From NCBI GenBank assembly GCA_045614565.1, contig JAZLDG010000022.1, forward strand, positions 1-21,219: a stretch of DNA of 21,219 nt, read 5' to 3'. This DNA is from Scatosoma sp045614565. GTDB taxonomy: Bacteria > Bacillota > Clostridia > Christensenellales > Borkfalkiaceae. Within the stretch, counting starts at the first letter, position 1. Each line of letters begins with the position of its first letter. Positions 14,131 through 21,219 of this stretch are shown piece by piece. The notes beneath the pieces were generated by a model. The model did no database searches. It worked only from the letters and a program-made list of their open reading frames with translations, and had not been told where the DNA came from. The position numbers and the translations under genes were made by a program.

Positions 14131-15528
14131 ATGGCAACGAAAAACAAAGCTCCCACTACGCAATTCGTTTGTTCGGTATGCGGTTACGCTGCGCCGAAAT
14201 GGTTGGGCAAATGCCCCGATTGCGGCAATTTCAATACGATGCAGGAAGAAGTCGTCCGCGCGGCGGAAGTAACCGCGCAAACGCGAACGGGCGTTTCCAC
14301 GATGAAAACGCGCGCGCTTCCGCTTTCGCAAATCGGTTATGAAAAATTTGACCGCGTCAAAAGCGGCATATCCGAATTTGACACGGTGCTTGGCGGCGGT
14401 ATCGTTCGCGGTTCGCTCGTTTTGCTCGGCGGCGATCCGGGGATCGGAAAATCCACCCTTTTAACGCAGGTTGCTGCACATCTTTCCACCACGCAAAAGG
14501 TACTTTACGTTTCGGCGGAAGAAAGCTGTTCGCAAGTGAAAATGCGTTGCGAACGACTCGGCTTAAACTCGGAAAATTTATACCTGCTTAACGAAACCTG
14601 CTTGGAAGATATCGAAACGGCGATCGAAGATCACCAAACGGTGATCGTGGATTCCGTGCAAGCAGTGTACACCGAAACGCTGTCGTCCGCAGCGGGAAGC
14701 GTGGGGCAGGTACGAGAATGCGCCGCAAAACTGATGCGTATCGCCAAATCGAGAAACGTGACCTTTTTCATCATCGGACACGTCACCAAGGAAGGTGCGT
14801 TGGCTGGTCCGAAAGTATTAGAGCATATTATGGACACGGTGCTGTATTTTGAAGGACAGCAAGAAGATAATTACCGCTTGCTCCGCGCCGTGAAAAACCG
14901 TTTCGGTTCAGCGCAGGAAGTAGGCGTGTTCGAGATGACCGACCGCGGCATTACGAGCGTGCGCGATTATTCCAACCTGTTTTTATCCGAAACGCGCGGC
15001 GTGGCGGCAGGCTCGGCGGTTACGCCGTCCGAAAGCGGCAACCGCTGTATGAACGTGGAAATTCAAACGCTGATTTCCAAAACGGCGTTCGGCGCGCCGC
15101 GGCGAATGAGTCTTGGCGTGGACTATAACAAGCTCGTCGTGCTGATCGCGGTACTCGAAAAACGGTGCGGTATCCCCTTTTTCGCTTCGGACGTATACGT
15201 GAACGCGATGGGCGGGATCAAATTGAACGAACCGTCCGTCGACCTTGCGATATGCGCCGCGCTGGCAAGCGCGGCGAATGATATCCCTATCGATCGCTAT
15301 ACCGCGGTGTTCGGCGAAGTGGGCTTAACGGGGGAAATCCGTCCCGTGCATTATGCCGAAAAACGCGTAAACGAGTGTTTGAAAACGGGTTTTAAGCGGG
15401 TGATTTTACCCGCCAAAAACGTCAAGACGTGTCAAAAATACGCCGACCAAATCGAGCTCGTTCCCGTGCAATACGTCGGGCAAATGATTAAAGTATTAAA
15501 TCTTAAAAGTGAAGCAGGTACGCGTTGA
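14131..15528 (+). CDS. radA: DNA repair helicase-like ATPase RadA (Sms)
   Basis: The protein has 465 residues in the family order. An N-terminal zinc finger (C14, C17, C28, C31) comes first. Then a RecA-like ATPase with Walker A GDPGIGKST at 101-109 and Walker B ending at D174 (VIVDSVQ). The RadA-specific KNRFG motif is at 255-259. A Lon-protease-like domain follows (GVDYNKLVVLIAVLEKR, NAMGGIKLNEPSVDLA). RadA extends heteroduplex DNA during recombination and fork repair. It starts two bases after ispDF, with an AAGGA site inside the end of that gene. In B. subtilis radA lies near disA, ispD and ispF; the link to ispDF is kept here but disA is missing. The TGA stop lies in the loop of the terminator. 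Confidence 0.97.
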   Translation: MATKNKAPTTQFVCSVCGYAAPKWLGKCPDCGNFNTMQEEVVRAAEVTAQTRTGVSTMKTRALPLSQIGYEKFDRVKSGISEFDTVLGGGIVRGSLVLLGGDPGIGKSTLLTQVAAHLSTTQKVLYVSAEESCSQVKMRCERLGLNSENLYLLNETCLEDIETAIEDHQTVIVDSVQAVYTETLSSAAGSVGQVRECAAKLMRIAKSRNVTFFIIGHVTKEGALAGPKVLEHIMDTVLYFEGQQEDNYRLLRAVKNRFGSAQEVGVFEMTDRGITSVRDYSNLFLSETRGVAAGSAVTPSESGNRCMNVEIQTLISKTAFGAPRRMSLGVDYNKLVVLIAVLEKRCGIPFFASDVYVNAMGGIKLNEPSVDLAICAALASAANDIPIDRYTAVFGEVGLTGEIRPVHYAEKRVNECLKTGFKRVILPAKNVKTCQKYADQIELVPVQYVGQMIKVLNLKSEAGTR

Positions 15529-15547
15529 ACGCGTACCTGCTTTGCTT
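15512..15547. terminator. Bidirectional terminator containing the radA stop codon
   Basis: A perfect 14-bp stem (AAGCAGGTACGCGT with ACGCGTACCTGCTT) closes a 3-nt loop that is the radA stop codon TGA. In the radA direction it is followed by TTTGCTTTTT. In the ddh direction the stem ends in TT and runs on to CACTTTTAA, a weaker U-tract. The ddh stop codon is seven bases beyond the stem. The convergent genes probably share it. Confidence 0.85.
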
Positions 15548-15548
15548 T

Positions 15549-16526
15549 TTATAATAATTTCGCTATTAAATTCTCTCTGCTTTCCGCCGATAAATACGCA
15601 GGCGGGATATCGAGCAAGGTTTTACAACCGCAAACGCCTTCTTTTTGCAAACGGTACGCCGCTCTCGCGCAAGCCACGAGCACCGAAGCCGTAAATTCTG
15701 CGTTGGATTCGAGCTTTAAGGAATACTCGACGACGTGTTTATTCCCGTTCCCCGTTACGCCGCTGCGAACGACCACGCCGCCGTGCGGCAATCCCGCGTG
15801 CTTTTCGTTAAGCTCTCGTTGGGAAATAAAATGCACCGTCGTATTATATTCGTCGAAATAGTTGGGCATCGTCTTGATTTCACGTTCGATGCGCGCCTGA
15901 TCCACGCCGTCCGCCACCACGACGAAACATTCTCTTTCGTGTTTTTCACGAGTAGTAAGCGTGGGATTTTCACCCTTTCTGACCGCTTCCAACGCACTTT
16001 CGATGGGAATGGTGTATTGCTTCGCGTCTACTACCCCGTCTATACGCCGAATGGCGTCCGAATGTCCTTGGCTCACACCCTTACCCCAAAAGGTATAGTC
16101 CTTGCCGTCGGGTAAAATTGCCAACCCGTACGCGCGGGCAAGCGAGAACATTCCAGGATCCCAACCCGCGGAAATGACGGCTACCGTGTTCCCCGCTTTC
16201 GCCGCTTGGTCTACGTTTTGTAAATGCTGCGGGATTTTCGCGTGGGTGTCGAAGCTGTCCACGAGCGTAAAGTTCTTTGCTAGCGCGGGCGTTTGCACGG
16301 GCAAATCGGTAGAACTCCCGCCGCAAAGAATCATAACGTCGATTTCGCCTTGCATTTTCAATGCGTCGTCACACGCGTACACGGGCAAGCCCGTGACCGT
16401 TTGTAAGGTTTTGGGATCGCGGCGAGTAAAGACGCCAACAGCGGTCATATCGGGATTTTTTGCGATCGCTTGCTCTACGCCGCGCCCCAAGTTCCCGTAG
16501 CCGTAAATACCTATACGAATATTCAT
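15549..16526 (-). CDS. ddh: meso-Diaminopimelate D-dehydrogenase
   Basis: The protein has 325 residues, close to Corynebacterium Ddh (320). It has an N-terminal NADPH-binding loop IGIYGYGNLGRG, then VDSFDTHAKIP, the family signature ISAGWDPGMFSLAR, and GKGVSQGHSDAIRRI. It converts L-tetrahydrodipicolinate, ammonia and NADPH to meso-diaminopimelate in one step, feeding peptidoglycan and lysine synthesis and bypassing the succinylase or acetylase branch. AGGAG lies six bases before the ATG. It follows purA with an 81-base gap that holds a GC-rich hairpin, so it may be read through from the purA promoter; I saw no strong promoter of its own. Confidence 0.95.
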   Translation of the reverse strand: MNIRIGIYGYGNLGRGVEQAIAKNPDMTAVGVFTRRDPKTLQTVTGLPVYACDDALKMQGEIDVMILCGGSSTDLPVQTPALAKNFTLVDSFDTHAKIPQHLQNVDQAAKAGNTVAVISAGWDPGMFSLARAYGLAILPDGKDYTFWGKGVSQGHSDAIRRIDGVVDAKQYTIPIESALEAVRKGENPTLTTREKHERECFVVVADGVDQARIEREIKTMPNYFDEYNTTVHFISQRELNEKHAGLPHGGVVVRSGVTGNGNKHVVEYSLKLESNAEFTASVLVACARAAYRLQKEGVCGCKTLLDIPPAYLSAESRENLIAKLL

Positions 16527-16562
16527 ATATTTCTCCTTAACTACCTTTTATTTCTTATAGCA

Positions 16563-16595
16563 TACCCGCCGTTCTTGATATCAAAACGGCGGGTA
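16563..16595. terminator. GC-rich hairpin between purA and ddh
   Basis: TACCCGCCGTT pairs with AACGGCGGGTA, with an inner TTGATATCAA palindrome extending the stem past one bulged base. In the purA direction it is followed by TATGCTATAAG, with no proper U-tract. In the other direction GTCTTTTG follows. It may be a leaky terminator or an RNA-stabilising element between the two genes. Confidence 0.5.
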
Positions 16596-16607
16596 GTCTT
16601 TTGTCAC

Positions 16608-17882
16608 TTAAAACATTTCCACGTACGCATCGCGTTCTGCACCGACGGATACGTATTTAATCTTGCAATCGCAAGCCTTTTCGATATATTCGATATACGC
16701 AAGCGCTTCCTTGGGCAAGTCTTCCTTTTTACGGCATTTGGAAATATCGCAATTCCAACCCTTTACTTTTTCAAAGACGGGTTTGCAATCGTCCAAAACG
16801 TCGATAAACGGGAATTCGTGGATAACCTTGCCGTCAAGCTCGTACGCAACGCAAATTTCGATTTCTTCATAACCCGATAAAACGTCCATTTTCGTAAGCG
16901 CGATTTCCTTTGCGCCTTGGCAACGGATCCCGTAACGGGAAGCCACTACGTCGAAAGGGCCGACTCTTCTCGGTCTACCCGTCGCCGCGCCGTATTCCCC
17001 GCCAAGGTCACGCAAATATTTTGCTTTTTCGTCAAAATATTCCGCCGTGAAAGGTCCTTCGCCTACGCAGGTCGAGTACGCTTTCATAATACCGATAGAG
17101 TTATCGAGCTGTAACTGCGGAACGCCCGCACCGATCGGCGCGTACGCCGCGATCGTCGAAGACGACGACGTGTAAGGGTGGATACCGAAATCGATATCGC
17201 GCATTGCGCCAAGCTGGGCTTCAAACATAATGTTCTTACCTTCGTCGTTGGCTTTGGTAAGATACAAGCCCGTATCGCAAATAAAGTCTTTCAACGGCGC
17301 GCCGTATTCTTCAAAATACGCGATAATGTCTTCCGTTTTCACCGCTTCCGCCTTATAACCGCCTACGACGGTAAGGTTTTTCCATTCCACGATATCTGCA
17401 ACACGCGCGTATAATTTTTCGGTATTGAGAAGCTCGCCCATACGGAACGCTTTTTTGTAATATTTATCCGCGTAAACGGGCGCGATACCGCGACGGGTAG
17501 AACCGAATTTTTTGCCTGCAAGTCTGTCTTCTTCCAAGCAGTCCTGCAATACGTTATACGGCATTGTAATAACCGCGCGATCGGAAATTTTAAGATTTTC
17601 GGGCGTAATTTTGATCCCCGCTTCTCTCAATTTCGCTATTTCCCCGCAAAGGTGCTTAATATCGATAACCATACCGGGACCCATAACGTTGACGACTTCT
17701 TCCCGTAAAATCCCCGACGGCAACAAATTCAAAATGAATTTTCCGCGTTCGTTGATAACGGTGTGTCCCGCGTTGTTTCCGCCTTGATAACGACAAACGA
17801 CGTCAAAGCTTTGCGAAAGCAAATCAACCATTCTGCCTTTGCCTTCGTCACCCCAGTTGATACCGCAAATAGATGTGAGCAT
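16608..17882 (-). CDS. purA: Adenylosuccinate synthetase
   Basis: The protein has 424 residues, the normal family length. The N-terminal GTP loop GDEGKG (11-16) includes catalytic D12, and GGNNAGHT supplies H40. STRRGIAPVYADK, then DRAVITMPYN and GAATGRPRRVGPFD, are typical PurA blocks. It joins IMP and aspartate using GTP, the first committed step to AMP. AGGAG lies 10 bases before the ATG. A consensus promoter gives a leader of about 100 nt, in which I recognise neither a purine riboswitch nor a clear PurR box. No other purine gene is adjacent. Confidence 0.97.
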   Translation of the reverse strand: MLTSICGINWGDEGKGRMVDLLSQSFDVVCRYQGGNNAGHTVINERGKFILNLLPSGILREEVVNVMGPGMVIDIKHLCGEIAKLREAGIKITPENLKISDRAVITMPYNVLQDCLEEDRLAGKKFGSTRRGIAPVYADKYYKKAFRMGELLNTEKLYARVADIVEWKNLTVVGGYKAEAVKTEDIIAYFEEYGAPLKDFICDTGLYLTKANDEGKNIMFEAQLGAMRDIDFGIHPYTSSSSTIAAYAPIGAGVPQLQLDNSIGIMKAYSTCVGEGPFTAEYFDEKAKYLRDLGGEYGAATGRPRRVGPFDVVASRYGIRCQGAKEIALTKMDVLSGYEEIEICVAYELDGKVIHEFPFIDVLDDCKPVFEKVKGWNCDISKCRKKEDLPKEALAYIEYIEKACDCKIKYVSVGAERDAYVEMF

Positions 17883-17987
17883 ATTCTATATTCTCCTTTC
17901 GTTTTTCCATTCAAACCGCAAAAAAGCAAGCGTTTATTCTCCCCGTTTTACACGAAGATGACAAAACACTTTCTTTCATAGCACTTT

Positions 17988-18016
17988 ATTATAGCTTATT
18001 TTTTTGAAGTTGTCAA
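17988..18016 (-). promoter_or_regulatory. Consensus sigma-A promoter of purA
   Basis: On the minus strand TTGACA (18016-18011) and TATAAT (17993-17988) are separated by exactly 17 bp, a perfect consensus. The -35 box begins 17 bases after the stop codon of the short-chain dehydrogenase gene, with no terminator visible between them. Confidence 0.88.
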
Positions 18017-18032
18017 GTCCTTACACGGCTTG

Positions 18033-18845
18033 TTATCCCTTTTTACGCAAATTTACGAGTTTTTTCACGAGCGCGCATTGCCAAGACTTTGGCAAAAGCG
18101 CAAGCAGCGCAAGCCCCAAGTGCCGATTTTTTACGTACTCGTATTTCGGGCGTTTCTTTAACACGATTTTATACACGAATACCGCAAGCTTTTCCGCAGG
18201 CATCGGCTTGCCCGTGAATTTTGCCACCAACGCGCAAAAGTTTTCAGACTGCTCTTTATACAGCTCCGTTTTCTCGCAAAGCCGTTTGGTTGCAACCGCG
18301 CTCCCTTTGGCAAGCTCCGTTTCCACCGCGCCAGGGCGCAGGGTGATTACTCTTTGCCCTAACAAATTCAGCTCTTGCCGAAGCGCGTGCGCGTAACAAT
18401 CCAACGCGCTTTTGCTGACGTTGTAAATCCCGTTAAAGGGTAGCGGCGCACCCGCTGCCACTTCGCTCGTGGTGACAAGGATTTTGCCGTTTGGTTGCAG
18501 CAACGAATGAAAGGTTTTATTGACGAGCATCGCGCCCAAAAGATTGATTTCAAACAACCGTTTTAATTTCGCGTAATCTTCTTCGATAAACGAGCCCATC
18601 GTATGCACGCCCGCAAAATTCAAAATCGCGTCCAAACGCACGCCCTTTTTTCGCAGCTCTTCCGCAATCGCAAGCAAGCGTTCTTCATCCGTAATATCCG
18701 CTTCAAACGCCGTGCCCGTATCGGATAAACGCAAATCCAACGCGTACACGGTATGCCCGTTTCGAGAAAAAACTTTCGCGACGGCGTTACCGATTCCCGC
18801 CGCCGCGCCCGTAATAAGCACCGTTAATTTCTTTTCGTCTTTCAT
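18033..18845 (-). CDS. Short-chain dehydrogenase/reductase
   Basis: The protein has 270 residues and a classical SDR layout. The cofactor loop TGAAAGIG is at 12-19. LNFAG near 75-79 matches the N-x-A-G motif, and EINLLGAM has the family Asn101. The catalytic set is Ser127 with YNVSK (Y141 and K145), and RPGAVET follows the active site. It should oxidise or reduce a hydroxyl or keto group with NAD(P)H; the substrate cannot be told. The C-terminal 30 residues (LGLALLALLPKSW and a Lys-rich end) are hydrophobic then basic, and could touch the membrane. It has its own promoter and AAGGAG site, and is divergent from the NUDIX gene. Confidence 0.93.
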   Translation of the reverse strand: MKDEKKLTVLITGAAAGIGNAVAKVFSRNGHTVYALDLRLSDTGTAFEADITDEERLLAIAEELRKKGVRLDAILNFAGVHTMGSFIEEDYAKLKRLFEINLLGAMLVNKTFHSLLQPNGKILVTTSEVAAGAPLPFNGIYNVSKSALDCYAHALRQELNLLGQRVITLRPGAVETELAKGSAVATKRLCEKTELYKEQSENFCALVAKFTGKPMPAEKLAVFVYKIVLKKRPKYEYVKNRHLGLALLALLPKSWQCALVKKLVNLRKKG

Positions 18846-18870
18846 TTCGCTTGCTCCTTATTCGCTTTTT

Positions 18871-18900
18871 ATTATAGCTTCGTTGCGGGCTATTCGTCAA
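18871..18900 (-). promoter_or_regulatory. Promoter of the short-chain dehydrogenase gene
   Basis: On the minus strand TTGACG (18900-18895) and TATAAT (18876-18871) are 18 bp apart. The predicted start gives a leader of about 20 nt that holds little more than the ribosome binding site. Confidence 0.8.
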
Positions 18901-18942
18901 GCGTTTTCCATCTTTTTCGACCAAAAACGCCAAAAATCCGCT

Positions 18943-18959
18943 CAAAAAACGGTTTTTTG
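18943..18959. promoter_or_regulatory. Palindrome between two divergent promoters
   Basis: CAAAAAAC-G-GTTTTTTG is a 17-bp odd-centred palindrome roughly midway between the -35 boxes of the divergent dehydrogenase and NUDIX genes. It could be a shared operator, or a chance symmetric A/T tract. No regulator gene is nearby. Confidence 0.35.
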
Positions 18960-18992
18960 CGTATTTTTCACAATATTTTTTGCTTTCGCCTA

Positions 18993-19021
18993 TTGACAAA
19001 CGCAAAAAAAAGGGGTATGAT
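18993..19021 (+). promoter_or_regulatory. Promoter of the NUDIX gene
   Basis: TTGACA (18993-18998) and TATGAT (19016-19021) are 17 bp apart. The leader is short, with an AAGGAG site eight bases before the ATG. Confidence 0.85.
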
Positions 19022-19055
19022 AGTATAAATAAAATAAAGATAAGGAGAAAAGAAT

Positions 19056-19550
19056 ATGTATTGTAGAGAATGCGGACAAAAACTCACCCTGCGTTTTTGC
19101 GAAAATGAAGGACTTATTCCCTATTGCGACAAATGTGAATCGTATATGTTCCCGCAATTTTCCGTAGCGGTGTCTATGGTCGTAACCAACCGCGCGCAAG
19201 ACAAAATTTTGCTTGCAAAGCACGTCGAAGACGAAGACTTTATCCTGTTTGCGGGGTATATTAAAAAGGGTGAAAACGCCGAAAAAACCATTCCCAGAGA
19301 AATCAAGGAAGAACTCGGCTTAAACGTCGTCAAAGCGAAATATATGTCGTCGCGCTACCACGGCCGTAAAGAAGTGTTGATGCTCAACTTCGTCGTAATC
19401 GTCGAAGACGCGCCCATCAAGCTCAAAGAAGACGAAGTTTCCGAAGCGCGTTGGTGTACGCCCGAAGAAGCACTCGCGCTCATTCGCAAAAACACGACGG
19501 CGGAATTTTTCTTAAACAACGCCGTCCGCGAACTGAAAAAGAAAATTTAA
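19056..19550 (+). CDS. Zinc-ribbon NUDIX hydrolase (NudC-like core)
   Basis: The protein has 164 residues. A four-Cys zinc ribbon comes first (C3, C6, C24, C27). FPQFSVAVSMVV follows, which resembles the start of the NudC catalytic domain. A complete NUDIX box spans G67-x5-E73-x7-REIKEELGL (67-89), with the metal-binding glutamates E82, E85 and E86. NUDIX enzymes split nucleoside diphosphates linked to another group. The ribbon plus NUDIX order points to NADH pyrophosphatase/decapping relatives, but this protein is far shorter than E. coli NudC (about 257), lacking its N-terminal domain, and I did not find the SQPWPFPxS signature. The substrate is therefore open. It is a single-gene unit with its own promoter and terminator. 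Confidence 0.9.
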   Translation: MYCRECGQKLTLRFCENEGLIPYCDKCESYMFPQFSVAVSMVVTNRAQDKILLAKHVEDEDFILFAGYIKKGENAEKTIPREIKEELGLNVVKAKYMSSRYHGRKEVLMLNFVVIVEDAPIKLKEDEVSEARWCTPEEALALIRKNTTAEFFLNNAVRELKKKI

Positions 19551-19565
19551 TCGTTCTAAAACGCG

Positions 19566-19602
19566 AAAAGGTGCGCTACGAATGAGCGCATCTTTTTTCT
19601 TT
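19566..19602 (+). terminator. Intrinsic terminator of the NUDIX gene
   Basis: GGTGCGCT pairs with AGCGCATC (one G-U) around a 7-nt loop, flanked by A/T pairs, and runs into TTTTTTCTTTATTT. Confidence 0.88.
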
Positions 19603-19638
19603 ATTTGTAAATACTCGACAAATTTCGCGCGCGTAACC

Positions 19639-19667
19639 TTGACATTCGTTTTGTTTTTTGATATACT
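19639..19667 (+). promoter_or_regulatory. Promoter of the DUF1846 gene
   Basis: TTGACA (19639-19644) and TATACT (19662-19667) are 17 bp apart, giving a leader of about 23 nt with an AAGG ribosome binding site near the ATG. Confidence 0.85.
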
Positions 19668-19696
19668 ATAAAGGATAATAGATACAGAAGGTAGTT

Positions 19697-21157
19697 ATGA
19701 ATAAAATTGGTTTTGACAATAAGAAATACCTGTCTATGCAATCGGAAAAAATCGCGGAGCGTATTCAAGCGTTCGGCGATAAACTGTATTTGGAATTCGG
19801 CGGAAAGCTTTTCGACGATTACCACGCTTCTCGGGTTTTGCCGGGGTTTGAGCCTGACAGTAAAATTAAAATGTTATTAAAGCTGAAAGACGTTGCAGAA
19901 GTGCTCGTCGTTATCAGCGCAAACGATATTATTAAAAATAAATACAGAAGCGATCTCGGCATCACCTACGACGCCGACGTTATTCGCTTAATCGATATTT
20001 TTAAGGAACAAGGCTTGTTCGTTGGAAGCGTGGTTATGACGATGTATTCCCCGCAACCGAGCGTGGACGGCTTTGTCAAACGTTTGAACAATCTCGGTAT
20101 TCGCGTGTACAAGCATTACGCAATCGAAGGCTATCCCCACGACGTGCAAAAAATCGTGAGCGAAGACGGCTACGGCAAAAACGAGTATATTCCCACTTCC
20201 CGCCGTTTGGTTGTCGTGACCGCCCCTGGACCTGGGAGTGGTAAAATGGCGACCTGTTTATCCCAGCTCTATCACGAAAATCAACGCGGGGTAAAAGCGG
20301 GTTATGCGAAATTTGAAACCTTCCCCATTTGGAATTTGCCCCTTTCCCACCCCGTGAATTTGGCGTACGAAGCGGCAACAGCGGATTTGAACGACGTGAA
20401 TATGATCGATCCGTACCATTTGGAAGCATATAACGAGCTTGCTGTCAATTACAACCGCGACGTAGAAATTTTTCCCGTCGTGGCGGCAATGCTTGAAAAG
20501 ATTTTAGGCTATTCCCCCTACCGTTCGCCGACGGATATGGGCGTAAATATGGCAGGCAACTGCATGATGGACGACGAAGCCTGCAAAGCGGCTTCCAAAG
20601 CCGAAATTATCCGTCGTTATTACGCCGCTCTTTGCGACGCACGAAAGGGCAGAATCGGCAAAGATGTGGTATCGAAAATTGAGCTTTTAATGAGCAAATC
20701 AGGCGTAACGCAAAACGAACGGAAAGCAGTTGCGCCAGCCCTTCAAAAAGCGGAAGCAACGGGCAAGCCCGCCGCCGCTATCGAGCTCAACGACGGCACA
20801 ATCGTCACGGGAAAAACGGGCGACTTGCTCGGCGCAAGCGCGGCTTGTCTTTTGAACGCGCTCAAAGTCTTGGGCGGCATTGACGATAGCGTGCATCTCA
20901 TTTCCCCGACGATTATCGAGCCTATGCAATATCTCAAAGTGCATCATATGGGGTCAACCAACCCCCGTTTACATACGGACGAAATTTTGATGGCGCTTTC
21001 CATTTGCGCCGTCAACGACCCGATGGCAAAGCTGGCAATCGAGCAGTTGGATAAACTGAAAAACTGCGAAATCCACTCCACCGTCATTTTAGCGCACGTG
21101 GACGAGCGTACTTTCAAATCGCTCGGTATGCACGTCACCTGCGAACCGCAAAAATAA
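19697..21157 (+). CDS. DUF1846 (UPF0371) family protein
   Basis: The protein has 486 residues and is recognised as a full-length DUF1846 member from its opening (IGFDNKKYLSMQSEKIAERI), LYLEFGGKLFDDYHASRVLPGF, and the middle block PTSRRLVVVTAPGPGSGKMATCLSQLYH. The loop GPGSGK (178-183) after a hydrophobic strand looks like a nucleotide- or phosphate-binding turn. SPTDMGVNMAG and HHMGSTNPRLHTDE are further conserved-looking blocks. It is soluble, with no signal peptide or membrane helix. The family is widespread in Bacillota and structures exist, but I know of no established reaction. It stands alone between its own promoter and terminator. Confidence 0.93.
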   Translation: MNKIGFDNKKYLSMQSEKIAERIQAFGDKLYLEFGGKLFDDYHASRVLPGFEPDSKIKMLLKLKDVAEVLVVISANDIIKNKYRSDLGITYDADVIRLIDIFKEQGLFVGSVVMTMYSPQPSVDGFVKRLNNLGIRVYKHYAIEGYPHDVQKIVSEDGYGKNEYIPTSRRLVVVTAPGPGSGKMATCLSQLYHENQRGVKAGYAKFETFPIWNLPLSHPVNLAYEAATADLNDVNMIDPYHLEAYNELAVNYNRDVEIFPVVAAMLEKILGYSPYRSPTDMGVNMAGNCMMDDEACKAASKAEIIRRYYAALCDARKGRIGKDVVSKIELLMSKSGVTQNERKAVAPALQKAEATGKPAAAIELNDGTIVTGKTGDLLGASAACLLNALKVLGGIDDSVHLISPTIIEPMQYLKVHHMGSTNPRLHTDEILMALSICAVNDPMAKLAIEQLDKLKNCEIHSTVILAHVDERTFKSLGMHVTCEPQK

Positions 21158-21166
21158 ACAATCCGA

Positions 21167-21202
21167 GCCCGAAGCGTTCCGCTTCCGGCGCCTGTTTTTT
21201 TT
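21167..21202 (+). terminator. Intrinsic terminator of the DUF1846 gene
   Basis: GAAGCG pairs with CGCTTC around a 3-nt loop, extended by GCC/GGC across one C-C mismatch, and followed within five bases by eight T residues. GCCTG before the T-run and CAGGC after it form a second possible stem. Confidence 0.8.
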
Positions 21203-21219
21203 CAGGCAAATTCATATCG

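Noticed and set aside
17883..17987. Purine riboswitch or short leader peptide in front of purA
   Set aside because: No recognisable aptamer core was seen. A 22-codon frame lacks a ribosome binding site.

Overview
The window reads as chromosomal DNA from an anaerobic member of the Bacillota (Clostridia or a near relative). This is inferred from strong AGGAG-type ribosome binding sites, near-consensus sigma-A promoters (TTGACA-17-TATAAT), a fermentative pyruvate formate-lyase (PFL) operon, meso-diaminopimelate dehydrogenase, a YabO/RqcP-type S4 protein, and RpoB/RpoC closest in remembered sequence to Bacillota enzymes. An uncultured gut lineage is plausible but not proven. I saw no tRNA, rRNA, CRISPR array, insertion sequence or phage gene.

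Layout. 1-3974, minus strand: a fermentation operon in the order pflA, thioredoxin-like gene, PFL large part, separate glycyl-radical part, then a terminator and the start of a membrane-anchored protein cut by the window edge. 3975-4472, minus: a GtrA-family membrane protein. 4584-12419, minus: rpoC and rpoB, with their own promoter and a leader of about 250 nt, without the ribosomal protein genes that usually adjoin them. 12762-15528, plus: an operon rqcP, ispDF (a two-enzyme fusion), radA. 15549-18845, minus: ddh, purA and a short-chain dehydrogenase, the last two with promoters of their own. 19056-21157, plus: a zinc-ribbon NUDIX hydrolase and a DUF1846 protein, each with its own promoter and terminator.

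The most notable point is that PFL is encoded in two pieces. The barrel with the Cys-Cys active site ends at the sequence LGKED. The 77-residue glycyl-radical domain (RVSGYAVNF) is a separate gene 85 bases downstream in another frame, with its own strong ribosome binding site and a stable hairpin in the gap. This resembles the E. coli rescue protein YfiD/GrcA, but here the free radical domain seems to be the only one the adjacent enzyme has. The operon also carries a thioredoxin-fold gene translationally coupled to the activase. Its consensus promoter lies between the arms of an 11-bp inverted repeat, and its short leader can fold into a terminator-like hairpin or into a helix that covers the pflA ribosome binding site. 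Together these suggest an oxygen- or redox-managed PFL system with an exchangeable radical subunit.

Other points: RpoB carries a long charged insert and an extreme acidic tail; the rpoB and rqcP promoters point at each other so that their 5' leaders overlap; the radA stop codon sits in the loop of a probable bidirectional terminator.
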